NCBI GenBank assembly: GCA_008360955.1
Contig: LUCM01008173.1
Span: 1-64,000, forward strand
Source of the DNA: Fasciolopsis buskii
Lineage: Eukaryota; Platyhelminthes; Trematoda; Plagiorchiida; Fasciolidae
DNA: 64,000 nt
Direction of reading: 5' to 3'
Shown here piece after piece: positions 1-11,884 of this stretch; positions within the stretch are counted from its first letter, which is position 1, and every line of letters begins with the position of its first letter. The notes under the pieces were generated by a model. It did no database searches, had not been told where the DNA came from, and saw only the letters and a program-made list of their open reading frames with translations. The translations under genes and the position numbers were made by a program.

Positions 1-690
1 CTGGTAGTAAAGTAATCACCGCAGCCATGCTAATAAAGAACTGAGACAACCAAACGTTTCCAGTTTGTGAAGTAGAAGAGACCGTGGGACTTGGTCAAAT
101 GCTGACGAATAGTCTAGAAAGGCGCAACGCACAGATTTCATCGATGCGTTTAAGGACTTACAAATGTTGGTGAATGAGGGAGGCGACAGCATCAAAGTGG
201 ACCTGTTAGATTTATAGGCAAACTGAAAAGGGTGTCAGGTGATCCATAGCAGAACGCAGGCGCTTAAGAATGGCACGCTCCGTCAGTTAAAGACCAGAAG
301 ATGTTAAGGCGATTGGCGGAAAACGTTTTGTCAAAGCAATAGAACTGCGTAGATTTAGGAATGGAATAATAGTGACGGGTCTCCAAACAGTCGGGATGGA
401 AGACGAGATTAATGATGAGTTAATTGAAGAAGTAATGCATTCCGTCGAGTTCCCACAGCACCATGTCCTAAAAGAGCTGAGACAGACTGTCAGGACCAAG
501 ATTTTGGTAAGTTTAGTGTGCAGAAAGGTCGAACACCTCTTTTCTATAAAAGGCATTGTGACTGACATATTCGCACCTGACCAAATACGGTCGGGGCGTA
601 AGTGAAGGATGGATGAGCTGTCGCATTCAGTAGAAGTTTCCGTATCGTTTCTTCTTCCTACACAAACAGTCGATTGGCCGTGCAACAGAA
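1..690 (-). pseudogene. CR1-like reverse transcriptase, N-terminal part (broken)
   Basis: On the minus strand the segments INSSLISSSIP, PVTIIP, FDYSSAFDQVP-like and LLHKLETFG follow in the order seen in CR1 reverse transcriptases. These are RT blocks 0 to 2; the catalytic YADD block would lie left of the window. A frame of 132 codons (287-685) continues in another frame from about 280 to the edge, which implies a frameshift near 280. It is about 90 percent similar by eye to 41815-42290. Confidence 0.75.
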
Positions 691-935
691 TCGATTGTTG
701 ATACCAGCAAGAGTTGGCCGGCGGATGTCATGTCGATGCATTGGGTTTCCGCTTTTATTAGGCTGGAAATACACCGTACGCTTGATTTAGTATGAGATTT
801 GTAGAAGTGCTCTTAGCATCTTCTTAGAGATTTCAGTTTCTGGGTGAGATACGGTCATTTGAGATGAATAGTGTTTCTGCGGGTGCAGCAAATATCAGAG
901 ATTGCGTGGCCATCTCTGTGAAAAGTTTCACTTTG

Positions 936-1640
936 TCATTGAGCAGGGTTCAAAGAGGAAACAAGTGATGCGAGTGATAAAGATATCTGAAGGAGAGTAA
1001 GCTTGTTGTGTGATAAGTTACGGAGGCGAACTCGAGTTTGATTTGTTCGTGTGAAGGAATGGAAAGCTGACCTAGAGTATATCTTGGGCTTAACAAAGCA
1101 AACAACGATTGTTACTTGAAATAGGAGCAATGCAGTTTCAGGGAATAAAATCGGGTGGTTGGTAATAACTCGATGTAAAATGCAGTCGTGTCTGATGGGA
1201 GAAATGCAGAGTTCAGTGAAATCAAACATAGTCAGTGGTAATGTAGATACATGATTAAAATCACCTACAATATTATGCAGGGAATACTCAAGAAGGAAAG
1301 ATTCGAAAAAAGATACGATATTTTCTTGCAAGCTAAAGGGGGCAATGTATCAATATTATGATAGTGCTTGTGTGGCGAGAAAATCTAGGATGACACTGTG
1401 TCATGAGACAGTCATTTCTATATAAATAACTTCGGACTTGCCAGACCAGAGGAGTTTATGTATGTTGCCATACCACCTCCAGTCTTCTTGTCCGAAACTC
1501 TGTGCTGCCGATGGAGCCTGAGCCGTCTATCGATACCAATAAATCGGCGATATACGGGTTCAGCCACGATTCTTATATAACATGACAACACACATGGATC
1601 GGTGATTGAAGTGTGAGGACGGATCCGACATTTTCTTAAA
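936..1640 (-). pseudogene. CR1-like endonuclease domain (broken)
   Basis: The endonuclease would nick target DNA to prime reverse transcription. Visible on the minus strand are an ESWLNPYI segment (about 1549-1572), a GGGMATYI-like segment (about 1455-1480), and the clear metal-binding stretch NIVGDFNH (about 1252-1275). Motifs of this type in this order are typical of the EN of CR1/jockey elements. The longest uninterrupted frame is 131 codons (936-1331); upstream pieces lie in other frames, so at least two indels have occurred. Family placement rests on continuity with the RT to its left. Confidence 0.7.
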
Positions 1641-1719
1641 CAGAAAGCGAATATTGGTAGAGTCTAAAAGAGTTCATCGAAGCCCAGCGCTTAATTGTGT
1701 CCCCGGGGTTTGTATTTTC

Positions 1720-4700
1720 CCGCGGATCTCCAACTCTCAAAAGGTGTTTGTTGATCCACGTCCACATACCGGACTAGATACGAGAGGGACGGACGTTGAA
1801 TACCAGCTTAGCTGAGCTCCATTGGGGTGCAAGATGTCGCCGTTGATTCTAGGTGGACAAATCGTCAGCACCACAGATTGTTTTTCTCACTTCCGTTGCT
1901 TCCCAACCGGTAGCTCGCATGAGATAGGGCAACTTGCGGGAATTCCACATGGCGGCCTGATGTCTGATCTTTAATGCACCACGAGACTGCCAGATTGGCG
2001 TATCCCTATGTAAGTTTGTGTGGAGTACACGTCTGGTGCTGTGTCGTGCTTTGTTTTACTAGCTGCCATGCGGAATGAACTGGTATGTCAAGAAGGCCCA
2101 GGGACTCAGTAAAAATCCAGGGTGTCACAACGCGAGCAGTCAGGCCAGAAATCACTAAGCCAGCAGAATTCAAAGCATTCTTGATAAGTGATCAATGCTC
2201 GTCGATGTTATTGGGCGGAGCAGTCGCAGCTTTCCAGCCAACATGCTTCGGAAGATGGGAAGGCGAGTCGGGACAGACACATACTAGCAATCTAACCGAA
2301 GTTGCAAGGTGCGTTGTGAACATTCGCCAAAGAACTTGGATAGCTTGGCGCAGACTAACGCACGATCGAAGTAAAGTGGAGACCTGAGTTTAGAGGCATT
2401 CGTGTGCCGCCGCTTATGTAGCTAATGGCAATGTGATCGAGTTGTGTCCACCGGTAGCTCAAAGAGGGCAAACGCCAGATGTTGTATTGGATATTGGGGA
2501 GTATGAACTTTCTATTGGCGAGAAGGAAGTGGTGGTTTAAACAATGAATTAGCAGCTGCCTTTATTTTCTGAACAACGATAATAAAGACAAAATAGCCTG
2601 TTAAATTCGACTCGTTCAAGAACAGTCGACCTATCTTAGCATTCACATCTGCTATAATCACAAAGTCACCCGACATTGTCGGGAGTAAGAAATAGCGCAG
2701 ATTTTAATAGGTATCCATGACTATATCTCGATTGCAGTTAGTGAGCACGTACGCAAGTAAATGGTGCCTGCTGGTGAGATGGCTGTTAACTTCGCGCAAG
2801 CCTCCGGAACCTGCTGAGCATAGCCAGCTGTTAACTGAGATTCTTTCAAGCCGTGTAGCCTCAGCCCTGCCACCGAGACCCATTCAAAGGTCAGAAAGAC
2901 CCAAATTTTTGGCCTCGGGGTTCCCAGAAGGACGCAGATATAAAGTCACTGAAGGATTGGATGAGCCTGCCAGTCGATTGTTGTAACTAGAGTCTTGAAT
3001 GGAAATCTCTCTCGTACAGCCCAAATGGTTAACCAGGGTCTTTGATGTGCGAGCTAAAACTGCCTGTTGTTTGATTATTTTTTGATAGTTTGAGGGGTGT
3101 CGGGAATGAAGGAATGGAATGGTAGATAGAGCGGATCCTGTGAGATCTGGATTCTCGATAAAGGAGAATGCAAAAGGACAGGGGTAGAGCATCTTCCAGC
3201 GACACTGCCACTTTTATGGTCAACTGCAGCCTTCGATGAATATAGGGCAATTGAATGAAAAATGGGGCAAAATAGATTAATAGTGTGATGTGAAGATTGC
3301 TTTTGAGTGTAAGAGAAGAACGTAAAACGTTCGTTGGAAGAGCAGTCATATTTATATTTCTATGCATTGTAGGTATTTGTACTGCTCGGTCTCCAGGTCC
3401 GGAGGAGGATCCACACCTTGCCTTTGGGCAACCAAGCATGGCTTTTAAGACAGAAGAGTCGTTGGCTGGTCGATTGATTCATATATCTCTTCTGAAAAAT
3501 CTTACCGGATTAGCAGAACAACTTAAGGGCAGTGGACTTACTTAGCGAGCGGAATACACTCGCCACGTCACAGCGCCATGAGCAAAAATATGGTATGGCT
3601 TAGGGAGAACGCTTGCCAGGAGGAACCCACCAAACCCTCGAAGCTGCCGCTGATTGTGCGCGGCCGCTTATTCGGTGGGCATGGGTCCACCTTCTTCAGC
3701 GACAACCACCGGATTATAGGATACTCCCTTATCCTCAACTTTGGGATGGGCTTGACAGTATCTCTTTCATAAACCTATGCATGGATCCAAACGGGGCAGC
3801 TTTAAGCAAAACTGAGGTGGTAACGATTGAGAGAGCCATTATTTGGAACTTAGCAATTGGTAGTTGAGTGATACTTGGCACGCAATGCATTTTCCAAACT
3901 CCGAAAACCGCAGCCTAATCGGCGGGAAATGCTCCTTATTTAGACACCTGGCGGCTAACTTCAAACTAGTTTAGCATCCAACAATAATTTCTCATAGACA
4001 GAGATTTCACTGACGTGACCAATAGCGTAAAAGTAAGCTTTATTTAACTCGGAGCCGTGAATTATTCCGGTGTTCATAGGAGTGGAATCATTAAGGTGTG
4101 CTTTCATAAATGCTTGGCACGAACAATAAGGTAGCTCGTAACACAAGCTTTGTGCTCCAATATGGTCGAGGTGGGTCTCTTTGAATGCGTATTAAGTTGT
4201 GCTGATTCCATGTGAGCTCGTTCGGCATTACTGGCTCCCCACCGACATGGATAACTACGCAACCAACTGATACACCTAACTTAAATCATACAGGATGGGC
4301 AGTCGAAGCCGCTCGGTATGCCTAGAACATCGTGATAAACTCAAGGAAGCTGGATGAAATTACTCCCATAAGAGTCACCAGCTAAATGCGTTATATTTGG
4401 CGTTACGTGATCTTTGTACGTGGTGTCACAAGTATCCAAAATAGTGTTGCTGTTGAAAAACTAGCAGTCCCACTATCCAGTTATCATTACGCGTATTACC
4501 TCTTCTTTAGTCCAGGCAGCTCAACACCCCCTTGCGTGTTACTCAACTGCGTCCCACCTACTTCACATGTGATCAATCGCTGATTGACGCATATATTAAA
4601 TCCGGAAGAACAAAACTAATTGTGCATCCCCACAGAAAGAAATAATGTAATACTCTCTTGCTCATTGCTCGTAATAGAGCTGTGACCCTGCTTACGCTAT

Positions 4701-6950
4701 TGCCTTCTGAGAACATTCACTCGCGTCCTCACTAAATAGACATACAATAGAATTATAAATAAACCCAGCTACCAGTTGCTCTCAGCGACACAGAGAATAA
4801 TGTACGCTCTTCGCCCATTCCATTCGTGGTGAAGAACTTCTCACTTCTCACCTCTCTCGCTTGGAGCGGGAAGATACAAGATTTGGAACGGTAGTCGAGC
4901 TGACATAATAAGTCGCATTACTACCGCCGTGTAAATATGAACACCCATGAATGACTTTATATCTGTTTGAATTTCTTTCAGCAGCATCACATCACGTGTA
5001 AACCGACACAATGTTTGGATGAGGTGTGACGGATCTGACTTCAAAAGATTGGTAATATAGTCAGTGTCCATCGTTCAATAACAAATAAAACTGATATTTG
5101 ACTTTGCGTGCGCGTTGCGTGCTTAATTTTCGAGTTTTATCAAGGAATCCACGAAGGATTCAAAGTGGGGAAAAGTAGGATTGATTACATGGAAATAACT
5201 CATAACCAGATGCAGTTGATAGGAAACAGGCTTCCAAATAACGTTTCTGTTTTGTGTTGTTTATTCGTTAGCAACACGAAGATGTTTCATCTGATGGTTG
5301 CAAACGAAAAGTGCCTCCAGTTGGCGCCATTAATTTCTCGTGTTTCATGCAATATACATTGTCGATCTTCTTTCGTGAATGATGCAAACGACCTAGGGAG
5401 GTTCAACGAGGGCGTTGCGAAAATTGGAAGGGTGCCAGTAATAGGGAAGTGACTGGTGGTTGGCACAACTGAATCCGGACATTCATGTCTAGACGCCACA
5501 GTTCTGGAAATAATTACTTTGGTACTAGTGAAATTAGTATTTTGTAAACGTAAATCTTACTACAGATTCAAGTCTGGGGAGTCCATTGGGCTTCGTTTTG
5601 GTCATCCGCGCACCAGTTCCCAACACCAGTCATATGAATCAGATATGGAGTATGACATTAATCGCTTGGTCTATGTGGTCAAGTTATTGAGAAATGGAAG
5701 GATCCAATGTTTTTACATTTTGTCTAGAGGGAAACGTAACTGGTTGATTATATGTATTTAAATAAAGGTTGCAAAATTCACAGTTTAAATACATGTGAAT
5801 TACGGATTTGGTCCGGATGATGAAAACCCACGATTTTGACTCACTTCCTGATTATGGTGTACGGATTTCATAGTTGCGATTGTCTGTTGTACAACCACAT
5901 TTCTGTGTTTTGAACTTGACCAAGGTGCGGGATCTGATAAATCCTAAGATATTTTTTAAGATAATTATCCCTGCAAATTAGAAGTGATGTACTAAGGTGA
6001 ATAGTTCCGAACTAATAATTCTGGAAGTCACAAGATTGGTTGAAATATTTTATGCTCCAAGCTACCGAAAATCACATTCTGTTAAAAAGCGTCGTTTCTC
6101 TCGAAACACATTCTAATTTTCAAATGTTGTGCCTTAACGCAAAAGCTAAGCAAGAAGAAATTCAAGTTGCATTAATAGCAGGACTGCCAAAAATCAACAT
6201 AGCAGCAGGTTAAACTGTAACTCCTAAGATATGAATAATTACCAAGCTTATTCTGCATGTCGTTAACCTTTTTATGGATGTGAACATCAGTGACAGAATC
6301 TTAGAAATGAATTGGGTACATTCCCAACATTTAAGCAGTCTGCACTGGCCAGTTGTTTGGTTGGTTAAACTATGTGAATAGTTTTAGTCTAGTTTAGAAA
6401 AGTCATCAATATTGGGGGCTTATATGGAACCCTGGTCTCGTTTGGTTCCCAAAACGACTTTAAGCTAGTGATTTAATGTCTTTGGCAGCTATGTTACTGG
6501 GAGTGTGATGGTCAAAACAGGTTTGACCAAAGGTCGTATTTGCCCACTGAAAGACAGAGTAAGCCAAGTCATTGCTTTTATTTATTCAATAATTCATATC
6601 AAAAATATTTGCCGAAAGCGTTGTGACAAGAGGTTTTTGTAGAGCGGTTTTCATTAACCAGGATAGTCTAATGCATGATTTTAATTCCTTTTACTGATAA
6701 AGTTGGTACATGTTGGTTTCATGTGGTTAAATCTTTTGTTTTAGAATCAGCGGACTGCAGCAATTCGCATCGCACAACAATTAAAAGAGTCGAAAAGAAC
6801 ATGGAAAAGTGATTTCTGAGTGGCTACTATTCAAGGACTTAAATTTTCGTAACTTCAGATCAATTTCTAGTAATTTGTTTTTTAACGAGACAGTCTAGTT
6901 CTCATCAAAACACTGCTGTTCCGGTTCTTACTATCAAATAACAGCGTATA
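1720..6950. other. Intergenic DNA with no recognisable feature
   Basis: Open frames here reach 136 codons at most (3029-3439 minus), often overlap others on both strands, and show no motif I recognise. I see no tRNA, no long tandem repeat and no splice-bounded coding block. The last 200 bases before 6957 are AT-rich and presumably contain the 5' UTR and promoter of the gene that starts there; no TATA box stands out. Confidence 0.5.
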
Positions 6951-6956
6951 TTTACC

Positions 6957-7707
6957 ATGATTAAGAAACCTCAATTAGACTTGCTCACAGTGCAAGGCGA
7001 TTTAAGTGTTGAACGAAGACTTTGTGATTACATTATTGAAAATATAAACAACGAGGAAAAAATGTTCGAGGCGGTCCTAACCCTCGAACAATATTTTGCA
7101 CAAAAATCATCCTTCTGTGCTTTGTCGCTAAGGTCTACCGAGCTACTATCACACGTTTTGAATCACGTTTTACGTAAATGTCTATCGTTGGATGTGAAAA
7201 CAGCGTGCATTAGAATTTATTCACAAATCATTTCGTCCAATTGTAATCACGTATTGAAAAATCGCCTGATAACGGCGGCTGAACCGGAGTTGATCTATCT
7301 GTTTCTATCTACCGAGGAATTACAATCGATTATTTGGGATTGTTTCGCATATCACCTGATGAGCACCAGAAAACTTGCTCCGATAGTTCGTCTACTCATG
7401 TCATGTGTATTTGCAAATGGTTGGAATCGACAAAAGCGCATTATGTGCATGGAAAATCTACAGAACATATTGAAGGAGAATAAGGACGCTAAAATGACAC
7501 ACGAGGATTTGTCCGTCATATTGATGTTTGTGCTGGAAAAGCTACTGGATGGCCAGTCGCATGAGGATGAAGAAATAACTATTCATATAATGAAAATTTA
7601 CACCGAAATCATTCCTTCTGAAGAGCTGGAAAGTTCTGCTGCTCTTCTTCCCAAACATTTACAGTCGGTTTTTGCGACAATCAGAAATGAAGACTATTTA
7701 GGAGTAT
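6957..7707 (+). CDS. TOG/HEAT-repeat protein, exon 1 (TOGARAM1/Crescerin-like)
   Basis: ATG at 6957 opens a 751-nt coding exon closed by a consensus donor GTAAGT at 7708. The product is alpha-helical, with repeated helix pairs such as ACIRIYSQIIS and EITIHIMKIYTEII, and no signal peptide or membrane segment. Spacing of the helices and the closing LLPKHLQSVFATIRNED resemble the end of the first TOG domain of TOGARAM1/Crescerin, a ciliary microtubule regulator (known family role: axonemal tubulin binding). That name is my inference from remembered family patterns; any TOG or HEAT-repeat protein remains possible. The exon joins exon 2 in frame (phase 1). The start is supported by the open frame and by lack of coding signal upstream. 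Confidence 0.75.
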
Positions 7708-7778
7708 GTAAGTGTTGCAATTTCCTGCGATACTTCTGTAATTTCGAGGAAAGGCTTGTTATTTAATATTTTATTCAG

Positions 7779-7858
7779 TTGCAGAGGGAAAACATCGTTA
7801 CCAGGAGCTTGATCATCTTTTGATGCAACAAGAGAGCATTCCCATCAGTGAAGAAAAT
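7779..7858 (+). CDS. TOG/HEAT-repeat protein, exon 2
   Basis: Intron 1 (7708-7778, 71 nt) ends in TTATTCAG. Using this acceptor, not the GCAG six bases later, restores an open frame (AEGKHRYQELDHLLMQQ). The later acceptor gives an immediate TAG. The exon is 80 nt and ends at a GTAAGT donor (7859) in phase 0. It would encode the linker between two TOG-like domains. Confidence 0.65.
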
Positions 7859-7895
7859 GTAAGTAAATCAGTTTCCAACGTGCATCTTTAGCTAG

Positions 7896-8108
7896 AACTT
7901 TGCAAATATCATTGAAAATCTTCATTTACGTTACTGCACAGAGTTCGCACGTACACTGCAGTATTACTTCTCAGAATCCATGAACATCAGTGAGTCGCCT
8001 ACCCTGAGAGAGCTTGAGTCCGAATTTCCGAGCATTCTGGATGTCTTTTCTTCTTTGTTTAAAAGATCCAGATCTCAAATCACGAGGAAACTATTAGACA
8101 CTATGCAG
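7896..8108 (+). CDS. TOG/HEAT-repeat protein, exon 3
   Basis: Intron 2 is only 37 nt (7859-7895), ending in CTAG. Exon 3 is 213 nt, begins NFANIIENLHLRYC, includes LRELESEFPSILDVFSSLFK, and ends ...LLDTMQ at donor GTAAAG (8109), phase 0. The helix pattern suggests the first helices of a second TOG-like domain. The alternative acceptors at TTTAG and GCACAG run into stops, which fixes this choice. Confidence 0.65.
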
Positions 8109-9520
8109 GTAAAGTCTCTGAATCATTTTGTCTCTCGATTGGTTTTTCGTTGTTTCACGCATCGGGGAGACTAGGGTGATAAGCGCGCAATTCATATGAA
8201 TAAATGAAATTGGAAACGGTTGGGAAACCTTTTGATTTGCTTCAGGGCAAGCGTTTCATCGAAGTGATATTTGTTCACATAGAAAATTGTTCCATTTAGA
8301 ATAAGCGGATGACGTTGTGCTTCTAAGTGAAGACCCGAATGAGTTGCAGGTTTCTCTCGATCGTATGAATGATAGTGTGCCAATTATTGGATGCGTTTTC
8401 TTAATTGCAGAGTTTAGAATGCTGTTGTACCATGGGATTGGCTCAAAGCCGGACCTTATACATTTCGAAGAATCCGGAGAAGGACAAAGATCCAAGTATT
8501 TGGATATCTCATCTGGTGGTCGTACATCAGATGCAGTGTCTCCACGTACACTGCGAGCCTGATTAGCGTTCAACAATTTGAGGCATTTGTGACGTCGACG
8601 AGACATTTGTTTATCGGCCAAAGGTCGATTTTACACAAGAGCAATGAGATGGACACTGCCATGTGGCTCAGAAACATGACTGTTGAGAGTAGACGTGTAA
8701 AGACTTTTGGTCTTCCAACACTGTTGGTAGAATTTTGTGGGCAACTTGTAGTTTAAGTCTAAGGTACTGTGTCCCTGGGTTCAGTCTTTATGATATACAC
8801 CGAAAAAGACTAAATTAAGATGACTGCGACATGTTTTGCTGATGCTCACAGAACGACTGCCTTGCTGTTCTGCAGGATAGGTAATGGTAAGGGAGTGGCC
8901 CGGGGTGCCCAGTCAGTGGCAGACAACATATATGGGCTCTGTAACCGGTGGATTGGCTCAGGTGGGTCCAGTTATACTACCGGGTTGGAATCCACGAGAT
9001 TCCCTCCAAGTGAGAGTTGGAGACAGTAGGTGCATGATTCTGTGCCGCAGTCAGTGCATTCAAAACCTCTCCTTTTTCACATAGTCGTCCAAATTAGTAT
9101 TTTCCAATTTGTCTTTCACTATTTTTATTCTCTTTTTCTCTTTTGTGTAGATGGTGCTGCGAGTTAGCAGCCAAAATTAGGGTGTCTAATAGTAGAAACT
9201 GAACTGAATGAATCCCCGTCAGTTGATTTTGCATAAGTTCATAATGTTATTATAAGCAAAAAACTGGATTTTTGACGTATGACTGGAAATCGGACAAGGT
9301 CTACTGCCTAGACTTTTTAATTTGGAAATGCGATATCCAACCAATAACCTTGTACAGAGTAAAGTACTAAACGGAGAGGACAGAGTTAACTGAACTTTAA
9401 TACTTATTCAGTAATTGTCGGACGATGGATTGCATGAATGTGTACGTTTAAAAATTAGTCAAAGGAACAAGATCAATGACAAGGAAAGCAGTTTATTCCA
9501 AATTTACCCACCCTGCCAAG
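8109..9520. other. Large intron of the TOG-like gene
   Basis: About 1.4 kb separates exon 3 from the downstream exon. A possible small exon around 8310-8350 (reading DDVVLLSEDPNELQ before GTTTCT) does not join exon 3 in phase. A tRNA-like B-box (8981-8993) hints at a SINE remnant, but nothing else supports it. Confidence 0.35.
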
Positions 9521-10144
9521 TGAATTTACTGACGATGCTAAATCCCAATCTCCTTGTCGATTATCACCCAATGGTTGGAAAGGTTATCTTGGACCATCTG
9601 TCGCCAGGAATTACCCAAAGTCATTTCCCGGAAATTATTCAGACACTGAGCTTGTCATTTTCGGATATGAACAAGGACATAAGGAAGAAACTGTCAAGAA
9701 TTTTGGTCAGCATCTGTCAACAAGTGCATCCGGAACTAGTCGTAGAACAACTGATGAGGTTCATTCAAGAAACCCACGTGCCCGAAATTCATACTGGACT
9801 ACTGAAGGCCGTCATGTTCGTATTGTTGCTGTTTCAATGCGAGCAGGTGAATCTGTTGGCACTGTGTCATGAGATCAGTCCACTTCTCTGCACGGATAAC
9901 TTTGAGGTAACCGAATACTCGACATTTCTACTTTCATTACCGTTTCGAAGTACTTGATGGAACTTCGCCGTCACTTTTATTTATACGCATGGACTCCAAG
10001 GAGAACATCAACATCGTTGATCTGACCCTGTCTATGACCCTATCAACACTAAAACGAGGGATCGTCACACTCCCAATAGCTTTATCTCCTTCGGCGACAA
10101 AGATATTACTTAAAAATCTCAAATTTCGAAGCAATCTATTACGC
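9521..10144 (+). CDS. TOG/HEAT-repeat protein, downstream exon with one apparent frameshift
   Basis: From about 9521 (after a pyrimidine-rich tract ending CCAAG) the sequence reads VNLLTMLNPNLLVDYHP, KKLSRILVSICQQVHPELV and further helices, the natural continuation of the domain begun in exon 3. The frame stops at 9955, but one extra T in ACTTGAT (9954-9955) is the only thing between it and a clearly coding frame (SPSLLFIRMDSKENINIVD) that runs to TGA at 10145. The two halves together fit one TOG domain without gaps. The join to exon 3 is not settled: phase 0 from 8108 does not fit the best-looking acceptor (phase 1), so either another small exon lies between or an upstream in-frame AG is used. 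Pseudogene or assembly indel are both possible. Confidence 0.55.
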
Positions 10145-10450
10145 TGATTCCGTCATGGCTACCACTGATGTAAAGTGTACATTAGGTAACTGAGGGTTTA
10201 TCCTGATCAACCTCATTTTAAGTGCTTGTGCCATGAAAGAGTGTCCAAGTATATAACGGTGGATTTGTTGGTTAAGGACGATTGGCGGTGTGACAATAAG
10301 ACGATATGCTCACCTCTTGTTAATTAAAATCTCCAAGGGGGTCAAATCAACAAGGGTAATTCTAAATTTCGAAATCAGGTTTGTTCTCAATCATTTGATT
10401 ACTGTCATGATTGATGGAGACCAATACATTGTGGAAGACAAAAGGTAAAT

Positions 10451-11041
10451 GTGCATAAAATTGTCACCCGACCGAGCGGATTGCGTCGAATTTTAAGGGA
10501 AGAAATCTCCCACCAAAATCTCGCGGAAAGTCAGAATGAGATGCATGGAAATACGGAGACGTTCACAGAGAAATACAAATCTTCACCTGTAAATTGGGAT
10601 TCTGTTTTTACGTTGCCGTTTTGCTACTGTATAGCAAGCAACATTGACGAGAAAACTGAGCACAGAGCAAGCCAGAATAACTCCCCCGGTTTGCTCTACT
10701 TTAAGCCGCAGGGGGTAGTATTCCGCGCAAAAATGAAAAAAATAATCGAAAATGATTTCAAAGTTTTATGTACCCCGTTTACAAATGGAGATCAACGGTT
10801 TTGGAGTTCCGATAGGAATGGTCTTGAGTGTCCAGGTCTCCTTTCTGTCATTTATTCACAGTTAAGAACTATTTTATGCTCATGTTTATACACACTACCT
10901 ATGTACAATCTGTCACTAATTGGTGATCGTCATCTTCCTGGATCTTCAGCTTTGATCCTGGAAACTGGCGTCACTGGTATCGTATTTGATCTTCTCAGTA
11001 GATCTTCAGTCGACAAATTAACTATCTGCAACCATGTTTAA
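10451..11041 (+). CDS. Unassigned 196-codon open frame, possible exon
   Basis: An open frame of 591 nt is long for this AT-rich DNA, where chance frames are usually under 120 codons. It has no ATG at its start, so it would be an exon or part of one. Short coding-like text (VLNHLITVMIDGDQYIVEDK) just upstream, ending at a possible donor GTAAAT (10445), suggests real exons of the preceding gene or of another one. I recognise no domain; the first third is polar and charged and contains NWDSVF, the rest is mixed hydrophobic. A possible internal donor is GTAAAT near 10590, so the later part may be intronic. Confidence 0.3.
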   Translation: MHKIVTRPSGLRRILREEISHQNLAESQNEMHGNTETFTEKYKSSPVNWDSVFTLPFCYCIASNIDEKTEHRASQNNSPGLLYFKPQGVVFRAKMKKIIENDFKVLCTPFTNGDQRFWSSDRNGLECPGLLSVIYSQLRTILCSCLYTLPMYNLSLIGDRHLPGSSALILETGVTGIVFDLLSRSSVDKLTICNHV

Positions 11042-11884
11042 TGTTATCCATTGGCGTGAATAGGAATAACTAATAGTGAGCTTGTCCGCCACGTTACATT
11101 GTTTTTAAAGTAAAATTAACGTAAAAGTTCTAAATGTTCTGAAATTGAATCTGAACGGGAAATCTTCTATGGGGACAAGAACAAAGGAAATAAAATCCAG
11201 GAGGGAGCAACCAGCTGCCCCCAGCTTTGATCATAGTTAGGTGAATCATCAAAATGCGTGTTTCACGCATTGAATCACAACGCTAGAAGGGTGAGGGTCA
11301 AAAATCCGATCTGATCACAGGGATGTTTAAAAGCCTGATCACCATGATGAATCTGACGCCTTGTTTCTATCGAAAGATAGCAATCAAGACGAAATACTAC
11401 ATCATGCCAGTAGCGATCGAGCAAAATGTTTATGTACTACCGCCCTTGCACCCCACAATTTGACGAAACCACTCACTTTAACTGCTGATGGCATACTTGT
11501 GAACGCAGCTGATTTCAGGATAGCTTGGCCAGAACGTTTCACACAACACTAAATGACGGGCGGATCGGCCACAGTACCCTGGATTTAAAAATTTGTATTG
11601 GTTGCACCTCAGGTTGTTGGTTATCACAAAGTCTACGATCTAAACGCTAAGCTTAACGATTAGAAGCTCAGGGAAGGTAGAATGTTAAGTCCCCAGGATT
11701 TTAATCAGATGTAAATGAAAAATCCATAGAGCATAGGAAGCGTTTGTTTGTTTTTAAATTGTGCCGGGCTAACGCAGGAAAAATGTCGATTTATGCAATG
11801 AAAGAAATGGAGAAACTCATAAAGTTATAATATGCTCGGATATAGAATCGCAATTTGCAGCTTAGGACAACACCTAATTTCATG

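Larger units (their letters stand above)
1..1720 (-). mobile_element. CR1-like non-LTR retrotransposon, endonuclease and RT part, truncated by window edge
   Basis: Read on the minus strand, this block gives an apurinic-type endonuclease (about 1720 to 930) followed by a reverse transcriptase (about 690 to 1). The RT half is the reverse complement of the CR1-like element at 41815-43375: 1-480 matches 41815-42290 almost throughout, including the RT stretch YSSAFDQVPRSLL. Intervening sequence around 700-930 still reads as linker in shifted frames. Several frameshifts and stops break the frame, so this copy is probably dead, but the order EN-RT is preserved and it is the longest CR1 copy in the window. 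The 3' part lies outside the window. The left limit is the window edge; the 5' limit near 1720 is only where resemblance fades. Confidence 0.8.

Noticed and set aside
3029..3439. 136-codon minus-strand open frame
   Set aside because: No family resemblance and no coding-like neighbours.
8870..9020. tRNA-like stretch with CGGGTTGGAATCC (8981-8993)
   Set aside because: Only a B-box-like match; no clover-leaf, no shared body or tail with the SINE copies found elsewhere.
11608..11622. Short motif CTCAGGTTGTTGGTT also near 16623 and 41358
   Set aside because: About 15 bases with no shared flanks; could be chance or a remnant A-box.
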